The notes below the pieces were generated by a model. It saw nothing but the letters and a program-made list of their open reading frames with translations. It was not told the origin of the DNA and ran no database searches. From assembly GCA_017551505.1 (NCBI GenBank), contig JAFZLL010000042.1, positions 1-64,000 on the forward strand: a stretch of 64,000 bases of DNA. The letters are read 5' to 3'. Position 1 is the first letter of the stretch. Each line of letters starts with the position of its first letter. This document shows, one piece after another, positions 15,446 through 22,842 of the stretch. Source of the DNA: Eubacteriaceae bacterium. Lineage in GTDB: Bacteria; Bacillota; Clostridia; Eubacteriales; Anaerofustaceae. Position numbers and translations under genes: made by a program.

Positions 15446-16705
15446 ATGTCATCAGATTCCGGTAAACTCTCAGGCGCGTGCCTCATAGCCCAGTCGGGCG
15501 GGCCTACACCAGTGATAAACGCTTCCCTTTACGGGATGATAAAGCAGGCCGATGAATACCCAGAAGTAACAGCCGTTTACGGTGCCATGCACGGCGTGAC
15601 CGGGATACTCAGGGACGAGATCCTGGATATGCGCCAGATCACACCGAGGGATCTGGAGCTGCTTCCCTCCACACCGTCTTCTGCCCTGGGCAGCTGCCGC
15701 TACAAGATACCAGAACCCGAATACGACGACACGGATTTCAAACGAATCCTGGAAGTATTCAAAAAACATAATATCCGCTATTTCTTTTACAATGGCGGAA
15801 ACGATTCCATGGATACATGCAATAAGATATCCCGCTTCATGCGCAGTTCCGGCTACGAATGCCGCGTAATAGGCGTGCCAAAGACCATAGACAACGACAT
15901 CTACGGCACCGACCACTGCCCAGGATACGGGAGCGCGGCCAAGTATGTGGCGACTACGATGATGGAGCTCTATCGGGATACCATCGTTTATGATTACCCG
16001 CAGCTGCTGATCGTTGAGATCATGGGGCGCAATGCAGGATGGCTGACAGGCGCCTCCGCTCTTGCTTCCTATTACGGCAAAGGACCGGATCTCATCTATC
16101 TCCCCGAAGTGCCTTTCGATGTGGAGGATTTCATCAGGACTGTCGAGCGCAGGATAAAGCTGGGCCACAGTGTCATCGCCGCGGTCTCCGAGGGAGTTCG
16201 AGATAAAGACGGTGTCTTTATCTCTGAGTACGGCGCAACAGACAGTCCCGTTCGCGATACCTTCGGAAACATTCAGCTGGGAGGCGCGAGCAGTACACTG
16301 AAGCAGATCATCAGCAGGCGGCTGAAGGTCAAACAGCGTGCAGTGGAGTTCTCTACGATGCAGCGCTGCTGCGCGACAAGAGCTTCCCTTACAGACAGGA
16401 ATGAGGCTGAGATGGTCGGCCGGGAGGCTGTAAAAACAGCTCTGAGCGGGAAGTCAGACTGTCTTATCGGTCTGAAGAGGCTTGCCGGTGAGGGCTACCA
16501 CATAGAGACCGAGCTCATACCCTTAAGGGAAGCAGCCAATTTCGAAAAGAAAGTGCCTCTGGAATGGATAGGCTCAGACGGCCGCAGCGTAACAAAGGAT
16601 TTCATAGACTACGTCGCACCGCTCATCGAGGGGGAAGCGCCGGTAACTTATGAAAACAGCCTTCCCGTATTCGCGGATCTATCGTACCTGAAATGTATTG
16701 AATAA
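15446..16705 (+). CDS. Phosphofructokinase, probably pyrophosphate-dependent
   Basis: 419 residues, the length of the long PFK clade. It has the PFK fold signatures AQSGGPTPVINAS, GGNDSMDT, the catalytic VPKTIDNDI and the fructose-6-phosphate motif MGRNAGW. The lysine in PKTIDND and an acidic residue in place of glycine in GGxDS are typical of enzymes that use pyrophosphate instead of ATP, as in many anaerobes that save energy in glycolysis. GGNDS rather than GGDDS leaves the donor slightly uncertain. Ribosome site GGAGG lies five bases before the ATG. It is a single gene; a hairpin terminator lies at 16842. Confidence 0.88.
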   Translation: MSSDSGKLSGACLIAQSGGPTPVINASLYGMIKQADEYPEVTAVYGAMHGVTGILRDEILDMRQITPRDLELLPSTPSSALGSCRYKIPEPEYDDTDFKRILEVFKKHNIRYFFYNGGNDSMDTCNKISRFMRSSGYECRVIGVPKTIDNDIYGTDHCPGYGSAAKYVATTMMELYRDTIVYDYPQLLIVEIMGRNAGWLTGASALASYYGKGPDLIYLPEVPFDVEDFIRTVERRIKLGHSVIAAVSEGVRDKDGVFISEYGATDSPVRDTFGNIQLGGASSTLKQIISRRLKVKQRAVEFSTMQRCCATRASLTDRNEAEMVGREAVKTALSGKSDCLIGLKRLAGEGYHIETELIPLREAANFEKKVPLEWIGSDGRSVTKDFIDYVAPLIEGEAPVTYENSLPVFADLSYLKCIE

Positions 16706-16841
16706 ATCAGATAGTTTATAATTATACAACCAAGTTCAAGCTGCACCTTTATGTACGGGAATGGCAAACCATTCAACAGCAAAGATGGCGTGTCGGCTCA
16801 ATATTGGCATTATACCGTTAAGAACAGCACTAGGTCTTCAG

Positions 16842-16874
16842 CAGAGCGGGGCTGCTGCCCTGCTCTGTATTTTT
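16842..16874 (+). terminator. Rho-independent terminator after phosphofructokinase
   Basis: CAGAGCGGGG (16842-16851) pairs with CCCTGCTCTG (16858-16867) around a short loop, followed by TATTTTT. It lies about 135 bases past the stop and before the cobalamin riboswitch. Confidence 0.75.
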
Positions 16875-16969
16875 GGGCAAATGCATATCTATATTTGTAT
16901 TTTTTTGTTTGCCCGTTAAAATTATTGCATTTCTTAACGGAACATAGTATATTAATGACAATTGAACAG

Positions 16970-17115
16970 GCATATGTTATCGAAGGAAGGCGGTGTGAAT
17001 CCGCCACAGTATCTTTGCTACTGTAAGGGATATCAATGCCGCGCTATAAGTCACTGCTTCAGGCGGGAAGGCTATAGCGCAAACGGCTTCCCAAGCCAGG
17101 ATACTTCGGGCATAG
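16970..17115 (+). promoter_or_regulatory. Cobalamin (B12) riboswitch aptamer
   Basis: The leader has the conserved blocks of the adenosylcobalamin riboswitch in order: GAAGGAAGGCGGTGTGAATC, CCGCCACAGTATC, CTACTGTAAGGG, AAGTCACTGC, GGGAAGGC...GGCTTCCC and the B12 box AAGCCAGGATAC, closing with CTTCGGGCAT that pairs back to the 5' side. It lies directly upstream of a corrinoid adenosyltransferase gene, the expected target. Confidence 0.93.
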
Positions 17116-17135
17116 GTGTTTTGCTTAGGTTTCAA

Positions 17136-17196
17136 GGGTAACCGGGAGTGTGTTTTAGTCATTCACGGTTCCCCCTAAAAAGGAGGGGCTTTTTTT
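17136..17196 (+). terminator. Riboswitch expression platform: antiterminator and SD-overlapping terminator
   Basis: GGGTAACCG (17136-17144) can pair with CGGTTCCCC (17166-17174), an antiterminator. The alternative hairpin uses CCCCCT (17171-17176) with AGGAGGGG (17181-17188) followed by seven T residues. The same AGGAGGGG is the ribosome binding site for the ATG at 17197, so the off state both ends transcription and hides the ribosome site. Confidence 0.8.
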
Positions 17197-17724
17197 ATGG
17201 GCAGGCGGCTTATGCACATGTATTACGGTTTCGGCCGAGGCAAAACCACAGCAGCGTTCGGCTTGGCGGTTCGGGCGGCGGGCCGAGGCTGGAAAGTGAT
17301 GATAGTGCAGTTCCTGAAGAACAGGTCGACCGGTGAGGTCGAGTACCTCTCGGGCATGAGGAATATCACGATCCTCAGGGGAATGGCAAACAACTCAAAT
17401 ATGCTGATAATGAATGTCAGCGAGCTTGAACGGACGAGGATCATCCATAATCATAACATGGCCCTCGCATTTGAGGCAGCGCGCAATGGCGAGATAGATC
17501 TCCTGATATTGGACGAAGCACTGGACGCATACCAGTCTGCACTGATGGATACCGAGGCATTCGAGGAATTCGTAAAGAATAAGCCTGACAACCTAGAACT
17601 GGTCATCACAGGACATATAGAGGAAGAATTCATCGAAGAGATCGCCGATTATGTCACCTGTTTCACCAAGGAAAAACACCCATATGACAAGGGCATCGAT
17701 GCCCGGGAAGGAATAGAGTATTAA
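17197..17724 (+). CDS. cobO: Corrinoid adenosyltransferase, CobA/CobO type
   Basis: 175 residues with the P-loop GFGRGKTTAAFG, the form specific to ATP:co(I)rrinoid adenosyltransferases, and LLILDEALDAYQ as Walker B. The enzyme transfers the adenosyl group of ATP to cob(I)yrinate or cob(I)alamin, in salvage or de novo B12 synthesis, in the cytoplasm. Placement behind a B12 riboswitch strongly supports the call. Its last codons lie inside a 19-bp tandem repeat that also carries the ribosome site of the TetR gene. Confidence 0.92.
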   Translation: MGRRLMHMYYGFGRGKTTAAFGLAVRAAGRGWKVMIVQFLKNRSTGEVEYLSGMRNITILRGMANNSNMLIMNVSELERTRIIHNHNMALAFEAARNGEIDLLILDEALDAYQSALMDTEAFEEFVKNKPDNLELVITGHIEEEFIEEIADYVTCFTKEKHPYDKGIDAREGIEY

Positions 17725-17753
17725 GGAAGGAATAGAGTATTAAGGAAGGAATA
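17706..17753 (+). repeat. 19-bp tandem repeat spanning the cobO stop and the next ribosome site
   Basis: GGAAGGAATAGAGTATTAA occurs at 17706-17724 and 17725-17743, with ten bases of a third copy at 17744-17753. The first copy ends exactly at the cobO TAA; the last provides the ribosome site of the TetR gene. Confidence 0.9.
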
Positions 17754-17755
17754 AA

Positions 17756-18445
17756 ATGGCAGTCAGCAGATCACAGAGGAAAAAACCAATCGCACCTTAT
17801 AAGAAAGGCATTGAAACAAAAGCACGTATATATAATTCCACGAAAAAGATGTTCACCCTTTACGGATACAAGGAAGCCACCATCCAGCGCATAGCGGATG
17901 ATTCCAAGGTACCGCTCGGCCTTGTGAATTACTACTTCAAAAAGAACGAAGCACTGGCGCTCGCCATGAAGGAATTTAACGAATCGATCAAAAAGCTCAT
18001 ACGTGAAACGCTTGCCGGGAATTACGAGGATCCTCTCACAGAGCACATCCTGTTCACCCGTATATTCTTCGATGTGGTACTGAGCAACAAGAACAGCAAA
18101 CGCCTTTACAATGAGATATACACAGAGGAGCTCATCGGGATCGAGGAATACGACCTTGACAGCGGAATGTTGGCGGCAATCATTTCTTCTTTTGATATCG
18201 ATATCACCGAATCATTGTTCAGGAGGCTTGCTATTGCCGAATACGGTGCCCGACGTGAACTGTTGGAGGACAGGTATGACAGGCTGAACCCGAAAACGAG
18301 CGTGGATTTCATCAATTTCCTTGCAACGATCTCCGTGCGCCTCGCCGGAGTGGATATAAAGAGCATACTGAATTGCGTAAAAAAGGCCAATGATATATTC
18401 GACAAAACAGACACCTCGAAACTGAGGTTCTTGAATTGGGAATAA
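17756..18445 (+). CDS. TetR family transcriptional regulator
   Basis: 229 residues. The N-terminal helix-turn-helix fits TetR: ATIQRIADDSKVPLGLVNYYFKKNEALALA at about residues 40-70 (shown here across two helices). The C-terminal ligand domain is not assignable. It starts 31 bases after cobO and is likely co-transcribed under the B12 riboswitch, which would be unusual for a repressor. Its operator is unknown; palindromes at 33738-33753 and 33772-33786 in front of a corrinoid protein gene are candidates. Confidence 0.85.
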   Translation: MAVSRSQRKKPIAPYKKGIETKARIYNSTKKMFTLYGYKEATIQRIADDSKVPLGLVNYYFKKNEALALAMKEFNESIKKLIRETLAGNYEDPLTEHILFTRIFFDVVLSNKNSKRLYNEIYTEELIGIEEYDLDSGMLAAIISSFDIDITESLFRRLAIAEYGARRELLEDRYDRLNPKTSVDFINFLATISVRLAGVDIKSILNCVKKANDIFDKTDTSKLRFLNWE

Positions 18446-18457
18446 AGTGACAGTTGG

Positions 18458-18527
18458 AAGGCAGCTTTAATGAACTGACCCCCAAAAGTTAGACTTTTGG
18501 GGGTCAGTTCATAAGGCTGCCTTTTAT
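18458..18527 (+). terminator. Terminator of the cobO-tetR unit, loop interrupted by mini-element B
   Basis: AAGGCAGC (18458-18465) pairs with GCTGCCTT (18516-18523), followed by TTATATTT. The loop contains element B. Removing the element and one TAA copy restores a compact hairpin with loop TTTAAG. With the element in place the whole region is one long, nearly perfect hairpin. Confidence 0.75.
18468..18514. mobile_element. Mini IS3-type element B (41 bp), 3-bp target duplication TAA
   Basis: The core 18471-18511 begins TGAACTGACCCCCAAAAG and ends CTTTTGGGGGTCAGTTCA, perfect 18-bp inverted repeats around TTAGA. TAA flanks both tips (18468-18470, 18512-18514). The left end matches element A at 2746. 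There is no coding capacity. Confidence 0.75.
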
Positions 18528-18594
18528 ATTTCCGCCGCGATGCTTTTAATACCGGATATTTCATACGGCTGTGACGATACAGTTCGAGACGATC

Positions 18595-18610
18595 TGTTTC
18601 ACGTGAAACA
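18595..18610. promoter_or_regulatory. parS centromere site 1
   Basis: TGTTTCACGTGAAACA, a perfect 16-bp palindrome equal to the consensus bound by ParB (Spo0J). Bacterial parS sites cluster near the chromosomal origin, in line with dnaA lying 30 kb away. Confidence 0.92.
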
Positions 18611-18641
18611 TAATCCAATGCAGAAAGCTTCTCTGTGTGAC

Positions 18642-18657
18642 TGTTTCACGTGAAACA
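18642..18657. promoter_or_regulatory. parS centromere site 2
   Basis: A second perfect TGTTTCACGTGAAACA, 47 bases from the first. Two sites this close form a strong ParB loading point. Confidence 0.92.
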
Positions 18658-18692
18658 ATCCTGTCAGCGCAGCCGCAGCCGTACAGCTGAAC

Positions 18693-18721
18693 TTCACAAA
18701 TATTGAAAAATATGCTATACT
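18693..18721 (+). promoter_or_regulatory. Promoter of the rlmH operon
   Basis: TTCACA (18693-18698) and TATACT (18716-18721) with a 17-base spacer. The GTG start of rlmH lies only six bases after the -10 box, so transcription would begin at the start codon. Confidence 0.7.
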
Positions 18722-18727
18722 CCTACC

Positions 18728-19186
18728 GTGATCAAGATTATCGCGGCAGGCAAGCTGAAACACAGCGCTTATGCAGAGCTGACAGAAGAATACCTCAAGC
18801 GCATCTCGCGCTTTACCAGGGTGCGTCTTATAGAAACACCTGATTATGACAGCGGAAATGACCCCGGCGCCGTGATCAGGGAAGGGGAAAAGATACTTTC
18901 CGAAGTAGAAGAGAGGGACTGGGTGATCCTTTGCGATATCGGAGGAGCGATGACTGACAGCGTCGCATTTGCCGAGCATCTGAGCTTTCTTTTAACTTCC
19001 GGCAAGAGCAGCATCGCTTTCATCGTGGGAGGGAGCGAAGGCGTGTCGGATGATGTAAGGAAAAGAGCCGACGAAAAGGTCTCATTTTCACGCATGACTT
19101 TCCCGCACAACCTGTTCCGCGTTATCCTGACCGAGCAGATATACCGTGCCTTTAAAATAATCAACGGGGAGCGCTATCATAAATGA
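18728..19186 (+). CDS. rlmH: 23S rRNA pseudouridine-1915 N3-methyltransferase (SPOUT)
   Basis: 152 residues, a normal RlmH. The N-terminus IKIIAAGKLK, the SPOUT knot motifs IAFIVGGSEGVSDDV and FSRMTFPHNLFRVILTEQIYRAF, and the C-terminal HK are all present. It methylates the conserved pseudouridine in helix 69 of 23S rRNA using SAM. The GTG start fits the conserved N-terminus; no ribosome site precedes it and the promoter is six bases away, suggesting a leaderless message. The next gene overlaps by four bases (ATGA). Confidence 0.93.
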   Translation: MIKIIAAGKLKHSAYAELTEEYLKRISRFTRVRLIETPDYDSGNDPGAVIREGEKILSEVEERDWVILCDIGGAMTDSVAFAEHLSFLLTSGKSSIAFIVGGSEGVSDDVRKRADEKVSFSRMTFPHNLFRVILTEQIYRAFKIINGERYHK

Positions 19187-19905
19187 TGTCGGGGAAAAAG
19201 AAGGCAAAGAGCCGTGAGGACAACAGTAAAGAAAGAAAGATAATGCAGCTCGTCGCCGCCTTCATTATGTGTGCCATATTCATATATGGCGTTTTCTTCG
19301 CGGAAAAGGCAGGACCGATGGTGCTGAGCTTTCTGTTTGCTACTTTCTGCTGGTGCCTGTTCTCGGCAGCACGCGGGAGCAGGTTCATCCGGGCAGCCCT
19401 ATATCTATGCATGATCATGTACCTTATCCTCCTGTTCGAGCTCACCCTCTTCAACTATTACTACAGGAGCGAAATGACCTCTATCTTTTACGTACCTAAA
19501 GAGGAGAGAATAAGTTTCATCAGGCAATACGTTAACCTGAAGCCTTTCTACATGATCAAACTCTTCTGGACAGGATATCAGAACGGCTCAGTGACTTTTA
19601 AAACTATGCTGAGGAATATTTTCGGCAATGTCGCTGCATTCATGCCCTTCGGCTTCTTCATAGGAGTCCTGAGGCCGGATACGAAGAATAAAAGGTTCCT
19701 GGTCATTCTCGTTCTGCTGGTAACACTAATCGAGACGCTCCAGCTTATCATGATGGCAGGCACTTTTGATATAGATGATTTTCTCTTGAATATCCCGCCC
19801 GCATACGTCATGTTTCTAATAATGAAGACCCGAGCGGGACGCAGCCTTGCTGACAGGCTGTTTTACGGCGGGGCAGCGGGAAAGACAAAGGGCGGCAGTC
19901 AATGA
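19183..19905 (+). CDS. VanZ family membrane protein
   Basis: 240 residues with about five membrane helices. The VanZ pattern is clear: a helix with LILLFELTLFNYYYR, then NLKPFYMI, a loop with TMLRNIFGNVAAFMPFGFFIG, then IETLQLIMMAGTFDIDDFLLN. VanZ proteins give low teicoplanin resistance in some strains, but chromosomal homologues have no known function. Overlaps rlmH by four bases at its start and hemZ by four at its end. Confidence 0.85.
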   Translation: MMSGKKKAKSREDNSKERKIMQLVAAFIMCAIFIYGVFFAEKAGPMVLSFLFATFCWCLFSAARGSRFIRAALYLCMIMYLILLFELTLFNYYYRSEMTSIFYVPKEERISFIRQYVNLKPFYMIKLFWTGYQNGSVTFKTMLRNIFGNVAAFMPFGFFIGVLRPDTKNKRFLVILVLLVTLIETLQLIMMAGTFDIDDFLLNIPPAYVMFLIMKTRAGRSLADRLFYGGAAGKTKGGSQ

Positions 19906-21293
19906 TAGAACTGGTGTTCGATAAAGAAGTTATCACCGAAAATATAAGAGCTACTTCACTCACCGAGACAGCAGACTTGTTTATCCCTTATTTCTCGAGA
20001 GAAAACAAGATAACCGTCGTTGTCTCCGGGGATACTGCCCGCGCCTCTTTCGGGTGCAGATCTGCCTTGCAGACCGGCGAAAATGCCGAATACGCTGCCA
20101 AAGGCGCGATATTCAGGCTGCTGAGAGATATGACCGGCTACTCGCCTGCCTGGGGCAGTCTCACAGGAGTAAAGCCGCTGAAGATGTACACGAACCTCAT
20201 CGAGCGCGGGCGTACTCCAGGCGAGGCCCGGGCATACATGGAAGATGTCTTCATGGTGTCCGCAGCCAAGATGGATCTTCTCGAGGGATGCAGGTCGAAT
20301 CAGTATGATCTGCTGTATCCTCCCGACGGCACTGTCTCGCTCTATATGCACATACCTCTTTGTCTCTCCAAATGTACTTACTGCTCCTTTCCTTCCGCAG
20401 TTACTCCCGAAGGCAGTCAGATGTGCGAAGCCTACTTGAAGGCCCTCTCGAAGGAGCTGAAAGCAGTTCGGGCTTTCTTCCAAGATAAAGATATTGACTG
20501 TGTCTACGTCGGAGGCGGGACTCCATCCATATTCTCTGTCCCTCAGATCGTCCGGCTGCTGGACGATATACATACAGCCGCACCAACGCTGAAGGAACTG
20601 ACCTTTGAAGCGGGGAGAGCGGACACCCTTTACCCGGAGAAGTTCCGGGCACTCAGTGAAAACGGCGTCACACGCATATCCATTAACCCGCAGACCGCAA
20701 ATGATGCGACCCTGGCCAGGATCAACCGGGCAACGAAGTATTCCGACTATGTTCGCTCTTTTCAAGAGGCCAGAGATGCCGGGATCGGGAACATCAACTG
20801 TGATCTGATATTCGGACTTGAAGACGAGGAAGAGGAGGACTGCATGCGCTCCCTGAACGAGATAATTAAGCTCGGTCCGGAATGCATCACCGTCCATTCC
20901 CTCTGCAAAAAACGTACCAGTGCGCTGGAAGCGGGAAGCGTGGCAGCAAAGGGCCTTCCGGTCGCCCGCCTGCAGGATATAGCCCGGGAAATACTGCGTG
21001 AAAACGGCTACGGTCCATATTATACGTACCGCCAGAAAGCCGCGGTGGATAACGCGGAGAATACGGGATACTCCGTCAAAGGCAGTCAGTGCGTCTATAA
21101 TATCCGGATGATGGGTGAAAAGCAGACAGTCATTTCCGCAGGCGCGGGCAGTACGACGAAACTCTACTTTCCTTCAACTGACCGATTTGAAAACATTTAT
21201 AACATGAAGAACGTAGAGCTGTATACCGCCCGTATCGACGAAGTCATAGAAAAGAAACTTAAGGCTATGGAAAGACAGATATCAAAAGGGTAG
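19902..21293 (+). CDS. hemZ: Radical SAM coproporphyrinogen dehydrogenase-like protein HemZ
   Basis: 463 residues with the radical SAM cluster CLSKCTYC (CX3CX2C) in PLCLSKCTYCSFPS near residue 155, the SAM-binding VGGGTPS, and NINCDLIFGL. The roughly 150 residues before the cluster are characteristic of the HemZ group. HemN-type enzymes oxidise coproporphyrinogen III without oxygen; many HemZ/HemW-like proteins have other roles such as heme transfer, and no other heme gene is nearby, so the reaction is uncertain. Third gene of the rlmH operon. Confidence 0.85.
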   Translation: MIELVFDKEVITENIRATSLTETADLFIPYFSRENKITVVVSGDTARASFGCRSALQTGENAEYAAKGAIFRLLRDMTGYSPAWGSLTGVKPLKMYTNLIERGRTPGEARAYMEDVFMVSAAKMDLLEGCRSNQYDLLYPPDGTVSLYMHIPLCLSKCTYCSFPSAVTPEGSQMCEAYLKALSKELKAVRAFFQDKDIDCVYVGGGTPSIFSVPQIVRLLDDIHTAAPTLKELTFEAGRADTLYPEKFRALSENGVTRISINPQTANDATLARINRATKYSDYVRSFQEARDAGIGNINCDLIFGLEDEEEEDCMRSLNEIIKLGPECITVHSLCKKRTSALEAGSVAAKGLPVARLQDIAREILRENGYGPYYTYRQKAAVDNAENTGYSVKGSQCVYNIRMMGEKQTVISAGAGSTTKLYFPSTDRFENIYNMKNVELYTARIDEVIEKKLKAMERQISKG

Positions 21294-21342
21294 CATTAAG
21301 GGTTCTGCTCCATGGCCGTTTCAGTACAGTCTCTGGACCAAT

Positions 21343-21924
21343 TTACCGTCTGTGCGATTTTTCATACTCACCCCAATCAAATTTCTCATCGCCTTTGACG
21401 ATAAAGGCTTTCTTAGCAAGCCGGGCCATCGGCGTATCCGACAGGGAGTCGGAATAGAATTCATCTATAACCGTGTCCGGGAACTGTTCTCTGAAGCGCT
21501 GGGGCTTGACATCGGCCAGATTGTTCGGTGAGGAGTATTTCCCCGTAGCCGGATCCACCTCTGAAGCGATCAGATACTTTATACCGATCTCATCGCAGAT
21601 ATACTTAAGCTGGAAATAGGGCGAGGCGCTGATGATAACGTCGTCCTCCTTCATCTGTTCAAGATACCAAGGTTTGATCTTTTCCCTTTTCTCTTCCCAG
21701 AATGCCTTAAGGGTTTCCTGCATGTCGGGAACCAGCCTGTAATAGGAATAGAACATCTCCTTCATCCGCGTTTTATCCCACCTCCGGAGCTTATAGCCTG
21801 CCCAGGCCCAGCCAATAAGGGGCAGTTTCCCTATGATGGACGGATTGCGTTTAAGGCAGAAAAAAAACAGATCTATCGATGAATCCCCGTAATATATGGT
21901 ATCGTCAAAATCGTATACGTTCAT
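21343..21924 (-). CDS. HAD-IB family phosphatase (SerB-like)
   Basis: 193 residues. The catalytic DFDDTIYYGDSS at residues 5-16 carries the Asp nucleophile. VIISASPYFQLKYI is motif II and FYSDSLSDTPMARLA the metal-binding motif III. Family members hydrolyse phosphoserine or other small phosphate esters. A perfect TATAAT (minus strand, 21936-21931) lies six bases before the ATG and there is no ribosome site, so this too may be leaderless, though no convincing -35 box is seen. Confidence 0.82.
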   Translation of the reverse strand: MNVYDFDDTIYYGDSSIDLFFFCLKRNPSIIGKLPLIGWAWAGYKLRRWDKTRMKEMFYSYYRLVPDMQETLKAFWEEKREKIKPWYLEQMKEDDVIISASPYFQLKYICDEIGIKYLIASEVDPATGKYSSPNNLADVKPQRFREQFPDTVIDEFYSDSLSDTPMARLAKKAFIVKGDEKFDWGEYEKSHRR

Positions 21925-22020
21925 GCAATGATTATAATCGAACTTCCGGTCTTAGCGAGGGAAAACCCGAATCCCGCGCTGAATTTTCCCCGTTTAATGG
22001 ACCTCCCGGTGAAACGAAAA

Positions 22021-22042
22021 GACCTCCCCGGACAGGGAGGCC
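22021..22042 (-). terminator. Rho-independent terminator after the GNAT gene
   Basis: On the minus strand GGCCTCCC and GGGAGGTC (one mismatch) form a hairpin followed by TTTT, 12 bases past the stop of the GNAT gene. Confidence 0.65.
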
Positions 22043-22054
22043 GAATCAATATAT

Positions 22055-22840
22055 CTATTTTCTTTCTATATATACCGCGTAAACGTCGTAGGCACGGTCC
22101 TTTTTATAGCCAAACTTTTCGGCCATATGAAGGCTTATCTCGTTTGCCGCATCGCAGCTCGGATACCAGCCGCGTTCCAGGCAGGCCAGGATCATTTTCG
22201 CAGTGACAGCCATTGCCAGGCCCTTGCGGCGGTACGGACCGAAAGTGTCAGTTTCGACCTCGCATCCGCCTTCGTATACAGTATATGAGGACGACCCTGA
22301 AACGAACTTGTCCCTGTAGATTACGGCAAATCCCATCCCGCGTTTCACGAAATCCTCATAAGAATCGAACTGGCAGACCAGTTCCTTCGACCAGTCATCC
22401 TCCAATGCCATCTCATACAGCTTCTCGTCGATGGGCACGATCTCGTAGCCTCTGGGCAGCGAATCGATGCAGCTCTTCAGATATTCCCTGTCGAAATTGT
22501 CACCGAGCTTTTTCGTTGCATAGCGGGTGATCTTCTCCGCATCTTCCCCATAGGTATCTTCTATCAGTTTTGCCCAATATCTGTTACGGGGCACCAGAAG
22601 GACGTCGTCGATGATATCCTCCGGTATCTCCGTTATGAATTCGATTGCAGCAGGAGAGTCCACATCCCCCGTGAGGTACACGAAATCCCCGGTGATGATG
22701 CGGGCTGCGGCAGGATGCTCGAGGTCGTCCACCCAGCAGGAACCCATATATCCGGTCAGATAGCTCCAGATACCGGTCTCGTCCCAGCCCGCGAACAGGC
22801 TCTTTACCTTGTCAGCCTCAAAATATTCCAGTTTATACAT
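22055..22840 (-). CDS. GNAT acetyltransferase (ZmaR-like, GNAT_acetyltran family)
   Basis: 261 residues. The C-terminal half is a GNAT fold with ETDTFGPYRRKGLAMAVTAKMI, where the RRKGLA loop binds acetyl-CoA. The N-terminal half (WSYLTGYMGSCWVDD, GDFVYLTGD) is typical of the group that includes zwittermicin resistance protein. The target amine is unknown. ATG 22840 follows GGAG by seven bases; a longer open frame to 22900 overlaps the peptidase gene and is rejected. It begins three bases after that gene's stop. Confidence 0.8.
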   Translation of the reverse strand: MYKLEYFEADKVKSLFAGWDETGIWSYLTGYMGSCWVDDLEHPAAARIITGDFVYLTGDVDSPAAIEFITEIPEDIIDDVLLVPRNRYWAKLIEDTYGEDAEKITRYATKKLGDNFDREYLKSCIDSLPRGYEIVPIDEKLYEMALEDDWSKELVCQFDSYEDFVKRGMGFAVIYRDKFVSGSSSYTVYEGGCEVETDTFGPYRRKGLAMAVTAKMILACLERGWYPSCDAANEISLHMAEKFGYKKDRAYDVYAVYIERK

Positions 22841-22842
22841 AC

